A DNA stretch of 64,000 bases from Bog-756 sp963830165 (GCA_963830165.1 CAWHKZ010000008.1:186001-250000); one strand, 5' to 3'. Numbered from the stretch's first letter, positions 52,981 to 61,098 are shown. The notes: a model not told the origin generated them from the sequence alone. Translations and numbers: made by a program.

Positions 52981-53823
52981 ATGTCGTCCGTGGCCGAACG
53001 GCTCGGGGCAACCCCCGATGCCCGCATCCTCATCCTCAACTGTGCCGACCTCGGGCTGTGCCACGCCGCCACCACAGGTGTGTACGACGCACTGCGCGAC
53101 GGGCTGGCCACCTCGGCCTCGTTGATGGTGCCGGCCCCGTGGGCCCGGGAGGCGGCGTCGCGGTTCCGGGGCGACGACGTGGGCGTCCGCCTGACCCTCA
53201 ACGCCGAGCACGACCTCTACCGCTGGGGACCCATCACCCAGGCGCCGTCACTGCTCGACGGCGACGGCGGGTTCCCCCGCACGGTGACGGACGTCTGGGA
53301 CCACGCCGATCTCGACGAGGTGCGCCGGGAGTGCCGGGCCCAGGTGGAGCGGGCCGTGCTGTGGGGCTTCGACATCAGCCACCTCGACGCCCACATGGAC
53401 GCCCTGCTGCTGCGGCCGGAGTTCTTCGACGTCTACCTGGAACTGGCCGTCGAGTTCGACCTGCCCCTCCGGCTTCCCGACGACGCGGTCGAGCCCAGCC
53501 TCGGCTTCCCGATCCGGGAGCTGGCCGCCGAGGAGGGCGTCCTGTTCGCCGACCGGGCCGTCACCGTGCCCGCCGTCGGGGGACGTGAAGCGCTGCTCGA
53601 CGCGCTCGGTTCCCTCGAACCCGGCGTGACCGAGATCACCCTGCACCCCGCGGTCGACAGCGCCGAGCTGCGCGCCGCCACCGGGGACTGGGCGTCGCGG
53701 GTGGCCGACCTCGGCCTGCTGGTCGACGACCCCGGGGTGGTGGCGGCCATCGACGGCAGCCGGGCCCACCGCATCGGCTACCGGCCCCTGCGGGACGCCA
53801 TGCGCCACCCCGTCCGTACGTGA
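52981..53823 (+). CDS. YdjC/ChbG-like carbohydrate deacetylase
   Basis: 280 residues from ATG 52981. N-terminal 'ILNCADLGLCHAATTGVYDA' corresponds to the YdjC 'N-A-D-D-F-G' metal site, but one Asp of the usual pair is replaced (C-A-D-L). 'TSASLMVPAPWAREAA', 'GVRLTLNAEHD' (usual 'H-L-T-L') and 'SHLDAHMDALLLRP' (His-x3-His pair) complete the family. Altered metal-site positions make activity uncertain. The family removes acetyl groups from N-acetylated oligosaccharides. Its stop overlaps the next start by GTGA. Confidence 0.75.
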   Translation: MSSVAERLGATPDARILILNCADLGLCHAATTGVYDALRDGLATSASLMVPAPWAREAASRFRGDDVGVRLTLNAEHDLYRWGPITQAPSLLDGDGGFPRTVTDVWDHADLDEVRRECRAQVERAVLWGFDISHLDAHMDALLLRPEFFDVYLELAVEFDLPLRLPDDAVEPSLGFPIRELAAEEGVLFADRAVTVPAVGGREALLDALGSLEPGVTEITLHPAVDSAELRAATGDWASRVADLGLLVDDPGVVAAIDGSRAHRIGYRPLRDAMRHPVRT

Positions 53824-54530
53824 CCGGGACGACCGGGCCCGGCGTGCCCGGTCCGGTCGGCCCCGCGCCCCGGGCGGTCACGCTGACCGGGCTCCTCCTG
53901 CTGGACCCCCACGGCTACGACCCGACCCGCATCGACTCGGTGGTGGTCGACGACACCGGCATCGGCGTGATCCGCCGCCGCGGCGAGGCACCACGCGTCC
54001 TCCCCTGGGACTCGGTGGTGGCCCACGCCGTCGAGCCCTGGGGAGGAGGGGTGATCCCCGAGTGGTGGGTCGACCCGCGCCGGGCCCTCCCCGGCGGCGC
54101 CCAGCCCCTTCCCGCGTCGCTCCCGGAGGAACTGCCCGGCCCGCCCGAGGCATCGGTGGCGCACCGCCGTCTCCCCCACGCCGAGGCCGGCGCGCTGTTG
54201 AGCGTCCAGACCCGGACCGGCACCTACCGGTTCCTGCGCTCGGGGGGCGATGCGGCCGACCTGGCCACCCGGATCGGGGCCTTCGCGGTCCGTCACCAGG
54301 GTCCGGCCGGTGTCTCCACGGTGACCACGGTGGCGCCGGCCCGCATCCGCCGCCGTGTCCGGCGCACGGGATGGGCCCGGCTCCAGCCCGTCCTCGTGGC
54401 ACTGCTCGTGGTGGTGGTCGCCGCCGCGGTGACGCTGATCCTGCTGCAGAGTGCCGGTGTCGTCCACCTACCCCTCCTGGGCGGTGGGGCCTCGTCGTCG
54501 CTGCCGGCGACCCCGGGAGCGCCGCTCTAG
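53820..54530 (+). CDS. Membrane-anchored protein with possible PH-like domain
   Basis: 236 residues from GTG 53820. Residues ~20-165 alternate strands in a PH-like manner ('SVVVDDTGIGVIRRRGEAPRVLPW' partly, then 'LSVQTRTGTYRFLRSGGDAADL'). One strong transmembrane helix lies near 188-210 ('VLVALLVVVVAAAVTLILL'), followed by a short Ser/Gly/Pro tail. Function unknown; the PH-like reading is inference. Coupled to the deacetylase; its stop overlaps the convergent SCP2-like stop by four bases. Confidence 0.55.
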   Translation: MTGTTGPGVPGPVGPAPRAVTLTGLLLLDPHGYDPTRIDSVVVDDTGIGVIRRRGEAPRVLPWDSVVAHAVEPWGGGVIPEWWVDPRRALPGGAQPLPASLPEELPGPPEASVAHRRLPHAEAGALLSVQTRTGTYRFLRSGGDAADLATRIGAFAVRHQGPAGVSTVTTVAPARIRRRVRRTGWARLQPVLVALLVVVVAAAVTLILLQSAGVVHLPLLGGGASSSLPATPGAPL

Positions 54531-54916
54531 AACTCGGTGAGGGCGGCCACCCGGTCGCGCCGGGCCCGTCCGTCGTCGGTGCCGGACAGGGCCAGCAGAT
54601 CGAGCAACGGGGCCATGGCGCCCACCACCTTCATCCGTCCCTGCATGAACGCCACCGAAGGGTCGAGGCGGCCGGCCACCACGGCCCGGGCGTCGGTGTC
54701 CGTCAGCGTCAGGGTCAGGTCCGGCTCGGGCAGCGGTCCGGGGCCGGTCGACACCAGGTGCCCGTCGGCGAATCCGGCGTGGCCGGCGACGTCGCCCTCG
54801 GGTCCGCCCGTCACCTCGACCACCACCGTGCCGGCCAGGGTCGGCGGTCCGTTGAGGCCCTCGAGCTCCCGGCCGACCACCTCGAACCACTCGTCGGTCA
54901 GCCAGCGTGCCGTCAC
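54527..54916 (-). CDS. SCP2-like sterol-carrier domain protein
   Basis: 129 residues from GTG 54916, overlapping the mca stop by GTGA. 'PDLTLTLTDTDARAVVAGRL' followed by 'PSVAFMQGRMKVVGAMAPLL' is the SCP2 pattern (strand, helix, 'F-M-x-G-x-x-K-x-x-G'). Such small domains bind lipids or hydrophobic ligands and, in mycothiol bacteria, often accompany mycothiol-dependent enzymes. Translational coupling with mca supports a thiol-detoxification context; its own ligand is unknown. Confidence 0.7.
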   Translation of the reverse strand: MTARWLTDEWFEVVGRELEGLNGPPTLAGTVVVEVTGGPEGDVAGHAGFADGHLVSTGPGPLPEPDLTLTLTDTDARAVVAGRLDPSVAFMQGRMKVVGAMAPLLDLLALSGTDDGRARRDRVAALTEF

Positions 54917-55815
54917 GGCAGCGAGACCGCGGGCACGTCGGCGAACAGATCGGTCTCGACCGTGCCGTCCCAGGATGCCTGGCGGACGGTGCCACCGGGG
55001 TCGCCGAGGTAGGCCAGGCGGTAGTCGTCGTGGGGCTGGATGCCCTCCATCACCTCGGGTGGCAGACCGAACCAGAACTTCGACGTCGGGTCGACCTGGG
55101 TGGCGTGGGCCAGCAGGGCCTCCCGTCGCACGTGGGTGTACCCGGTGATGTCGACGACCGTGGTGGGTGCCTCGTCGGGCATCTTGTCCCAGCGGGCCCG
55201 CCACTCGTCGTCGAACGGGGACTCCATCCCGAGCTCGACGAACTTGTCGTGGATGGCCCGGAACCGGGCCGCCGAATGCACCGTGTAGTACAGCTTGGCC
55301 GGCTGGTAGGGGGCCCCGGTCCCGGGGTAGCGGGACGGGTCACCGGCGGCACGGAAGGCGGCCAGGCCCGCGTCGTGGACCCGCAGGTGGTCGGGGTGGG
55401 GGTAGCCGGACTGGTCGTCGCCGTAGATGACCATGGCCTGGGGCCGGGTGCGCCGGATCACGGCCACCAGGCGCCCGGTCGCCTCGTCGAGGGGGGCGGC
55501 GGCGAAGCAGTCCGGGTTGCTGTTGGCCTCGGAGCCGGCCATGCCCGAGTCGCGGTAGCCGAGGCGGACCACCTCGTCGTAGCCGATGATGGCGGTGGCG
55601 GCATCGAGCTCGCGCCGGCGGACGGCGGCGATGTCGGCCCGCACCTCGGGCGTGTCGAGCGCCGGGTTCAGGATCTCGCCCTCGGCGCCGTCGGTGCAGC
55701 ACACGAGCACGGTGTGCACGCCCTCGGCGTGGTAGCGGGCGACGGTCCCCGCCCCCTTGGACGCTTCGTCGTCGGGATGGGCGTGGACGGTGAGGAGGGA
55801 ACGTTCTGCGGGCAC
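54913..55815 (-). CDS. mca: Mycothiol S-conjugate amidase
   Basis: 300 residues from GTG 55815 (GTG 55824 is an alternative). PIG-L fold with Mca-specific text: 'VHAHPDDEASKGAGTVARYH', 'GAEGEILNPALDTPEV', 'GYRDSGM', 'GYPHPDHLRVHDAGLAAFRA', 'YQPAKLYYTVHS', 'HATQVDPTSKFWF'. Asp and two His of the zinc site are intact. Mca cleaves mycothiol conjugates to release mercapturic acids, so the host makes mycothiol. Divergent from pspA with 66 bp between starts and followed by the SCP2-like gene. Confidence 0.9.
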   Translation of the reverse strand: MPAERSLLTVHAHPDDEASKGAGTVARYHAEGVHTVLVCCTDGAEGEILNPALDTPEVRADIAAVRRRELDAATAIIGYDEVVRLGYRDSGMAGSEANSNPDCFAAAPLDEATGRLVAVIRRTRPQAMVIYGDDQSGYPHPDHLRVHDAGLAAFRAAGDPSRYPGTGAPYQPAKLYYTVHSAARFRAIHDKFVELGMESPFDDEWRARWDKMPDEAPTTVVDITGYTHVRREALLAHATQVDPTSKFWFGLPPEVMEGIQPHDDYRLAYLGDPGGTVRQASWDGTVETDLFADVPAVSLP

Positions 55816-55881
55816 GCCGATCACGCTACCGGGATGCTGGCGCCTACACTGCAAAGTGAGCGTGAGGAAGGACCGTCGCCA

Positions 55882-56652
55882 ATGGGTGTGATGAAGCGCA
55901 TGTCTGGAATTCTCCAGGCCAAGACCAACAAGCTCCTCGACAAGGCGGAGGATCCCCGGGATTCGCTGGACCTGTCCTACCAGAAGCTGCTCGAGAACCT
56001 CCAGAAGGTGCGCCGCAGCGTGGCGGACGTCACCACCGCGAAGAAGCGCATCGAGCTCCAGGCGACCCAGCTCCAGTCCCAGGCCGACAAGCTCCAGCAG
56101 CAGGCCAAGGACGCCCTCTCCCAGAACCGCGAGGACCTGGCCCGCGAGGCCCTGTCCCGTCGGGCGGCCATCGCCCCTCAGCTCGCCGACCTCCAGACCC
56201 AGCACCAGCAGGTCGCCGACCAGGAGACCAAGCTGATCGCCACGGCCCAGAACCTGCAGGCCCAGGTGGACGCCTTCCGCACCAAGAAGGAGACCATGAA
56301 GGCCACCTACACGGCGGCCGAGGCCCAGACCAAGATCGGCGAGGCCGTCTCGGGCATCTCGGAGTCGATGGGCGACGCCGGCATGTCGGTCCAGCGGGCC
56401 CAGGACAAGATCGACAGCATGCAGGCCCGGGCCGGTGCCATGGACGAGCTGCTCTCCTCGGGCGCCCTCACCGACCTGGCCAATCCGGTGGACGACATCC
56501 AGGCCCAGCTCGACCAGGTGTCCTCGGCCAGCTCGGTCGACGCCGACCTGGCCGCCCTGAAGGCCGAAGTCGGCAGCGGCGCCCCGGCCCCGGCCCAGCT
56601 CGGGCCGGCCGACGGCGCCGCCCCGGCCGCCGACACGGAGGCGCCCCAGTGA
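55882..56652 (+). CDS. pspA: PspA/IM30 (ESCRT-III-like) membrane-stress protein
   Basis: 256 residues from ATG 55882, AGGAAGGA upstream. Almost entirely helical coiled coil ('LLDKAEDPRDSLDLSYQKL' near the N-terminus; Gln/Lys/Ala-rich heptads to ~200), then a Pro/Ala-rich tail. 'EDPRxxLDxxYxxxLENL' is the actinobacterial PspA hallmark. PspA binds stressed inner membranes. It starts a tight operon, with GTGA overlap to pspAA, followed by htpX and pspAB: the known PspA-PspAA-HtpX-PspAB gene set. Confidence 0.92.
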   Translation: MGVMKRMSGILQAKTNKLLDKAEDPRDSLDLSYQKLLENLQKVRRSVADVTTAKKRIELQATQLQSQADKLQQQAKDALSQNREDLAREALSRRAAIAPQLADLQTQHQQVADQETKLIATAQNLQAQVDAFRTKKETMKATYTAAEAQTKIGEAVSGISESMGDAGMSVQRAQDKIDSMQARAGAMDELLSSGALTDLANPVDDIQAQLDQVSSASSVDADLAALKAEVGSGAPAPAQLGPADGAAPAADTEAPQ

Positions 56653-56929
56653 TCGTCCGCATCCTCGGCGAGGGCCAGTTCGACGTGCCCGACGGCGATA
56701 CCGGCCGGCTGACCGAGCTCGAGGCCTCGCTGAACGCCGCCGTCGACGGCGACGACGAGACCGCCTTCGCCGCGCCGCGCTGGCCGCCGTGATCGCCGAG
56801 GTCCGGGCGGTCGGTACGGCCCTGCCGGCCGACTCGTTCACCAGCTCGGACCTGGTGGTGCCGTTCTCGGACGCCACCCTCGCCGAGACCAAAGCCCTCC
56901 TCGAAGAGCCCGGCGGGGAGCGCGTCTGA
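56649..56929 (+). CDS. pspAA: PspA-associated protein PspAA, one frameshift
   Basis: GTG 56649, overlapping the pspA stop. About 92 residues: 'VRILGEGQFDVPDGDTGRLT' then 'LNAAVDGDDETAFAAALAAV' after removing an extra G near 56775, ending 'DATLAETKALLEEPGGERV' at 56929. The short beta-helix PspAA domain directly follows pspA in many actinobacteria and is thought to modulate it. Identified by sequence and position together. Confidence 0.8.
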
Positions 56930-56961
56930 CCTTGTCCGCTTCGATCACCTAGGACCGCCGC

Positions 56962-57909
56962 ATGAGCACTGCCCGCAACATCCCGAACGACCGGGGCCTC
57001 ACCCTGCGTATGTTCACCACCGGCCTCATGATCGTGCTGCTCTACGGCGCGGTCATCGGCCTGCTCATCGCCGTGGGCATCTCCTACGCCGCCGTGCTGG
57101 TCATCGCCGGGGCCCTGCTGTTCTGCCCAGTACTGGTTCTCCGACAAGATCGCCCTGTACGGCATGGGCGGGCGCATCGTCACCCCCGAGCAGGCACCCC
57201 AGCTCCACGGGGCCATCGACCGGCTGTGCGCCATGGCCGACATGAAGAAGCCCCGCGTGGCCGTGGCCGACACCGACGTGCCCAACGCCTTCGCCACCGG
57301 CCGCAGCCCCAACAGCGCCGTGGTCTGCGCCACCACCGGCCTGATGCGTCGGCTCGACGAGCCCGAACTCGAGGCCGTGCTGGCCCACGAGCTGTCCCAC
57401 GTGGCCCACCGCGACGTGGCCGTGATGACCATCGCCAGCTTCCTCGGCATGCTCGCCGGGCTGGTCACCCGGATGATGCTGTGGACCGGCATGATGGGCG
57501 GCTTCGGCGGCGGCATCGGCGGGGGCGCGGCGGCAACAATCGGGGCGGCGACAACGCCGCCCTGGTCGAGCTGGCCGTCCTCGTGGTGTCCGTCGTGGTC
57601 TACGCCATCAGTTTCCTGCTCACCATGGCCCTGTCCCGCTACCGCGAGCTCGCCGCCGACCGCTCTGGCGCCCTGCTCACCGGGCAACCGTCGGTGCTCG
57701 CCTCGGCGCTGGTCAAGGTGACCGGCGACATCGCCCGCATCCCGACCCGGGACCTGCGCTCGACCGAGACGTTCAACGCCTTCTACTTCACCCCGGCGAT
57801 CGCCAGGTCGGGGGTGAGCGTCTCCACCCTCTTCTCCACCCACCCCCCGCTCGACCAGCGCCTGGCCCAGCTCGCCGCCCTCGAGGCCGAGATGGGCCGG
57901 CCCTCGTGA
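56962..57909 (+). CDS. htpX: M48-family membrane protease HtpX, two frameshifts
   Basis: ATG 56962. Two N-terminal hydrophobic segments ('LMIVLLYGAVIGLLIAVGI'), 'MGGRIVTPEQAPQLHGAIDR', zinc motif H-E-L-S-H ('VLAHELSHVAHRDVAVM'), and the third-ligand Glu in 'RYRELAADRSGALL'. Shifts near 57125 (extra T) and 57530 (in a Gly-rich loop) move the middle into another frame; the end returns to the first frame at 57909. It is a zinc protease for damaged membrane proteins. Position within the psp operon matches related genomes. Confidence 0.9.
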   Translation: MSTARNIPNDRGLTLRMFTTGLMIVLLYGAVIGLLIAVGISYAAVLVIAGALLFCPVLVLRQDRPVRHGRAHRHPRAGTPAPRGHRPAVRHGRHEEAPRGRGRHRRAQRLRHRPQPQQRRGLRHHRPDASARRARTRGRAGPRAVPRGPPRRGRDDHRQLPRHARRAGHPDDAVDRHDGRLRRRHRRGRGGNNRGGDNAALVELAVLVVSVVVYAISFLLTMALSRYRELAADRSGALLTGQPSVLASALVKVTGDIARIPTRDLRSTETFNAFYFTPAIARSGVSVSTLFSTHPPLDQRLAQLAALEAEMGRPS

Positions 57910-57949
57910 GCGCCCCCGGCACCCTCCACCTCCCCGCCGGTCACGCCTG

Positions 57950-58573
57950 ATGGGGCTCCTCGACACGCTCCTCGGTCGGACGAAGCCGGTCCAGTCCAAC
58001 CTCGACGCCCTGTTCGCCCTGCCCTCGGCGTCGATCACCCTGCAGAGCGCGGCGGCCATGACGTGTTCGGGGCACGCCGGGGTCTGCTTCAAGCCGCCGT
58101 CGGGCCAGGGATTCGCCGACATGCAGGCCGAGGTGCTGAAGCTGCTGTCGATGGAGGGAGCGGAAGGCATCACGTCGACCACCGACTCCTTCGGCTACCA
58201 CTGGCTGGTCGTCCAGGACCCCGACATCGAGGCCCTGGTCACCCAGATCCACCTGGTGAACTCGTCGCTCGCCGACGCCGGCTGGGGCCCCCAGCTGCTG
58301 TGTTCGGTCTTCGGCCTGGCTCCCCTGCCGGCCAGTTCGCCAGACGACCAGGCCCGGGAGGGGGCGACGGTCGGCGACGGCGCCGTGCTGGCGTCCACCG
58401 TCTACCTCGTCTACCTGTTCAAGCGAGGCACCTTCTACCCCTTCGCGCCGACCGGGAACCAGCAGCGCTCCACCGAGGAGGAATTCAAACTCCGCAGCCT
58501 CCTCGCCGACGATCTGAAGGTGGAGACCGACCTCGATCGCTGGTTCCCCCTGTGGGACCTCCCGGTGGGCTGA
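57950..58573 (+). CDS. pspAB: PspA-associated protein PspAB
   Basis: 207 residues from ATG 57950. N-terminus 'LLGRTKPVQSNLDALFALPS' and 'DSFGYHWLVVQD', 'VHLVNSSL'-like text and 'FKRGTFYPFAP' match the PspAB family of the actinobacterial psp locus. The function is unproven; it co-occurs with PspA and HtpX in membrane-stress operons. The gene is intact, 40 bp after htpX, and the ACT-domain gene follows after 10 bp. Confidence 0.85.
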   Translation: MGLLDTLLGRTKPVQSNLDALFALPSASITLQSAAAMTCSGHAGVCFKPPSGQGFADMQAEVLKLLSMEGAEGITSTTDSFGYHWLVVQDPDIEALVTQIHLVNSSLADAGWGPQLLCSVFGLAPLPASSPDDQAREGATVGDGAVLASTVYLVYLFKRGTFYPFAPTGNQQRSTEEEFKLRSLLADDLKVETDLDRWFPLWDLPVG

Positions 58574-58583
58574 GTCCGAGGCA

Positions 58584-58967
58584 GTGGAGCTCCATCTCGA
58601 ACCGGGCCTGTGCTCGGTCTGCCGGCTCGATCCCGACGCGCCGTGGCCCCAGCCCCCGGCCGGCGCCCGCCTCTACTCGGCCACCCGCACACCCGACGAG
58701 CTGTCGGTGCTGTGCGCCGAGGGCGACGAGCCGTCGGGTGCCGAGATCGAGCCCGGCTGGCGGGTCCTGCGCCTCATCGGTCCCGTCGCCTTCGACCTGG
58801 TGGGCATCATCGCCTCGGTGACCGTCCCCCTGGCCGCCGCCGACGTCGGGGTGTTCGTGGTGTCCACCTACGACACCGACCTGGTGCTCGTCCGTGACGA
58901 GGATCTCGACCAGGCGGTGGACGTCCTCGGAGGCGCCGGGCACCGGGTGAGCCCCGCCCCGGCCTGA
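58584..58967 (+). CDS. ACT-domain (CASTOR-like) protein
   Basis: 127 residues from GTG 58584. Two ACT-like halves: N-terminal 'LEPGLCSVCRLDPDAPWP' and C-terminal 'IGPVAFDLVGIIASVTVPLA' with 'VGVFVVSTYDTDLVLV', the pattern of small standalone ACT proteins of the CASTOR/DUF type. These sense amino acids or other small ligands. It is last in the psp operon, which is not a usual member as far as I know, so an added ligand-sensing role is speculative. Confidence 0.75.
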   Translation: MELHLEPGLCSVCRLDPDAPWPQPPAGARLYSATRTPDELSVLCAEGDEPSGAEIEPGWRVLRLIGPVAFDLVGIIASVTVPLAAADVGVFVVSTYDTDLVLVRDEDLDQAVDVLGGAGHRVSPAPA

Positions 58968-59023
58968 TCGCCGGAGATTATCTCCACCTCCGATCCGGCC
59001 CGACCACCTGGGCCGACACTCAG

Positions 59024-59032
59024 TTATCCACA
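59024..59032 (+). promoter_or_regulatory. Consensus DnaA box TTATCCACA next to an 8-bp inverted repeat
   Basis: An exact DnaA box. It overlaps an inverted repeat CAGGATGT (59031-59038) / ACATCCTG (59054-59061). It is alone in the 436-bp gene-free region 58968-59403; no second box, no dnaA/dnaN genes. A regulatory DnaA site or coincidence is more likely than an origin. Confidence 0.45.
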
Positions 59033-59061
59033 GGATGTCCACGATTTTGGCCCACATCCTG

Positions 59062-59403
59062 GGGGTAACGATTACCTTTCGGTGGAGAACTCTTGTACAC
59101 TCAACGACTTCCGGAAACGGATGCCGTTTTGAGGCCCTCGATCGCACACGATCGGCGCGTCCGGCTCCGCTAGTCGGCAAGCCGGACGACACCGCTGAGG
59201 AGCGCACGAACGTAACCACACACGGCTGATCGGACATGAACACCCGCTAGCACACCCGGCTCTTGTAGCCAGGCCGGCCCACCCTTCCCGGTGCCCGGCT
59301 GGGGCGTTGAATGCGCAGACGTGGGGTCCACCCAACCAGAAGAGAGTCAGTGCCCGCCGCCACCGCGGCGTGGCCCAGACCGACCAAGGAAAGGTCACCC
59401 ACG
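59062..59403 (+). promoter_or_regulatory. Promoter and long structured leader of the Rpf-like gene
   Basis: An AT-rich stretch 59066-59101 ends in TACACT (59096-59101), a plausible -10, giving a leader of nearly 300 nt before ATG 59404. Within it CCAG-G-CCGG near 59270 can pair with CCGGCTGG near 59300, and there are other GC stems. Rpf and NlpC/P60 genes of actinobacteria often carry c-di-AMP (ydaO) riboswitches in such leaders, but I could not place the conserved ydaO core here. Confidence 0.4.
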
Positions 59404-60738
59404 ATGCCTCCGGCATTCACCACTACCCCTGCATCTTCACGTACCCAGACCCGTCACGCCCACTCCCTGACCCACGGTCACACGACGAACGCCGTGCGTC
59501 GCCGTGAGCGCCGTTCCCGCCGCAAGCGCGTCGCCAGCGTCGGCCTCGCCTCGGTGGCCCTGTCCGCCACGGTGATGGCGTCACTCATCGGGACGGCCCC
59601 CGCCGTCGGTGGCCGCTCCCGCCCCCCTGCCGACAGGCGCCGGCATGGTACTCAACGCCCCCGTGGTGTCGGGTGCCGTCACCCCCGACGGCCAGGGCTA
59701 CTGGCTGGTCGGCGCCGACGGCGGCGTCTTCGCCTTCGGGGACGCCGTCTACCACGGTTCCGCGGCCGACCTGCGCCTCGTCGAGCCCCGTCGTGGGGAT
59801 CACCCCGACCCCCGACGGCGGAGGCTACTGGGAGGTGGCCGCCGACGGCGGCGTCTTCGCCTTCGGTGACGCCGCGTACCACGGCTCGGCCAGCGGCGAC
59901 GCGCTCGGCGGCCCCATCGTGGGCATGGCCAGCACCAGTGACGGAAACGGTTACTGGCTGGTCGGCGCCGACGGGGGCGTCTTCGCCTTCGGTGACGCCA
60001 CCTACGAGGGCAGCGCCGCCGGCATGTCGCCGGGCAGCCCCATCGTGGGCATCACGCCGACGCCGGACGACCGGGGCTACTGGGAGGTGGCCGCCGACGG
60101 CGACGTCTACGCCTTCGGCGACGCCCGCTACGAGGGCAACGCCCCGACGGTCGCCCCGGCGGTGGGCATCGACGTCGCCAGTCGGCCGGCTACCGGATCG
60201 TCGCCGACGACGGCGGCGCCTTCGGCCTCGGCGGCGCCAACTACGAGGGTCGCTCGCCGGGCTCCAGCTCAACAAGCCCATCGTGGCCACGTCGGCCGCC
60301 CAGGGCGGCTCCATCGACGTCGCCGGCGACGGCGGCGTCTTCACCTTCGGGTCGGTCGGCTTCTACGGATCGCTCGGCTGCGGCCACGGTGTACAGCCCC
60401 CGCCCCCGCCGCCGCCGCCGCTCCGGCCCCAGCTCCGCCCCGCTCCCGCCCGGTGGTGTCCGACTACGGCCTCTCGGCGTCCCAGATCGCCGCATGGGAC
60501 CAGGTCAACATGTGCGAGGAGGGCGGCAACTGGGTACGTCAACGGTGCCGTCTACGCCGGCGGGCTCGGCATCGAGCCTGGCCAACTGGGCCCAGTTCAA
60601 CACGTTCGGGTTCCCCGGCGACGCCGCCTACGCCACCCCGCTCCAGCAGATCGCGGTGGCCGTGGCCTTCGCCACCTACTACTACGGCAGCCCCGAACTG
60701 CGGCCCCGGACCAGGGCGGCTGCACAGGCGGCTACTGA
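59404..60738 (+). CDS. Secreted YWLVAADGG-repeat protein with Rpf/transglycosylase-like domain, many frameshifts
   Basis: ATG 59404, AAGGAAAGG upstream. Basic leader and hydrophobic signal ('VASVGLASVALSATVMASLI'). About six ~45-residue repeats ('GYWLVGADGGVFAFGDA', 'GYWEVAADGGVFAFGDA', 'PIVGITPTPD') match those of the NlpC/P60 protein at 24647. After a Pro/Arg linker the C-terminal ~80 residues read 'AWDQVNMCEEGGNW', 'YVNGAVYAGGLGI', 'LANWAQFNTFGFPGDAAY', 'QQIAVAVAFATYYYG' and a final Cys: the Rpf-like transglycosylase domain with its catalytic Glu in C-E-E-G-G-N-W. About eight indels (near 59605, 59786, 60190, 60250, 60430, 60535, 60580, 60710) scatter the frames. Predicted to cut the glycan backbone of peptidoglycan. 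Confidence 0.75.
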   Translation: MPPAFTTTPASSRTQTRHAHSLTHGHTTNAVRRRERRSRRKRVASVGLASVALSATVMASLIGTAPAVGGRSRPPADRRRHGTQRPRGVGCRHPRRPGLLAGRRRRRRLRLRGRRLPRFRGRPAPRRAPSWGSPRPPTAEATGRWPPTAASSPSVTPRTTARPAATRSAAPSWAWPAPVTETVTGWSAPTGASSPSVTPPTRAAPPACRRAAPSWASRRRRTTGATGRWPPTATSTPSATPATRATPRRSPRRWASTSPVGRLPDRRRRRRRLRPRRRQLRGSLAGLQLNKPIVATSAAQGGSIDVAGDGGVFTFGSVGFYGSLGCGHGVQPPPPPPPPLRPQLRPAPARWCPTTASRRPRSPHGTRSTCARRAATGYVNGAVYAGGLGIEPGQLGPVQHVRVPRRRRLRHPAPADRGGRGLRHLLLRQPRTAAPDQGGCTGGY

Positions 60739-61098
60739 CCGGCACCCGGGCGACGGGCCTGGGCACCGCCCACGCGGACGCGGGCCCTCGACGCGGTCCT
60801 GGTCCCGGAGGGCGTCGATCCTCCGGGCCAGGGCGAGGTCGAGTTCGGTGATCCCGCCCGGCATCGTGGGTCACCAGCACCAGGCGCACCGTCCGCCACC
60901 GGATGTCGATGTCCGGGATGGTGGTCGGCCTCCTCGGCCAGGGCGCCCACCGGCACCACGAAGTCCAGTGCCGCAGCAAAGCTGGCGCACGTCGACCTCC
61001 TTGACCAGCTGACCGTCGACGAGGTCCCACGCCGGTGCGTCGGGCGCGGCCAGGGCGGCGGCCAGGGCCGACGGGTCGAGGACCCCGGGCCGGGCCAT
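60682..61098 (-). CDS. Pterin-4a-carbinolamine dehydratase-like, frameshifted
   Basis: ATG 61098, overlapping the likely P450 stop by TGATG. Pieces: 'LDPSALAAALAAPDAPAWDL', 'DFVVPVGALAEEADHHPDI' with the catalytic His pair, 'WRTVRLVLVTHDAGGITELD' and 'LALARRIDALRDQD'. Indels near 60972, 60927 and 60870 separate them. The last frame stays open to 60682, overlapping the convergent Rpf-like gene; the true stop is probably nearer 60735. The enzyme dehydrates 4a-hydroxytetrahydrobiopterin; in bacteria without phenylalanine hydroxylase its role is often unclear. Confidence 0.75.

Noticed and set aside
59024..59061. Chromosomal replication origin
   Set aside because: Only one DnaA box, no AT-rich unwinding element of note and no dnaA/dnaN/parAB genes around.
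59104..59403. ydaO (c-di-AMP) riboswitch
   Set aside because: Location and gene type fit, but I could not align the conserved GGGGA...GGGGUGAA core in order; left as a question for a covariance search.
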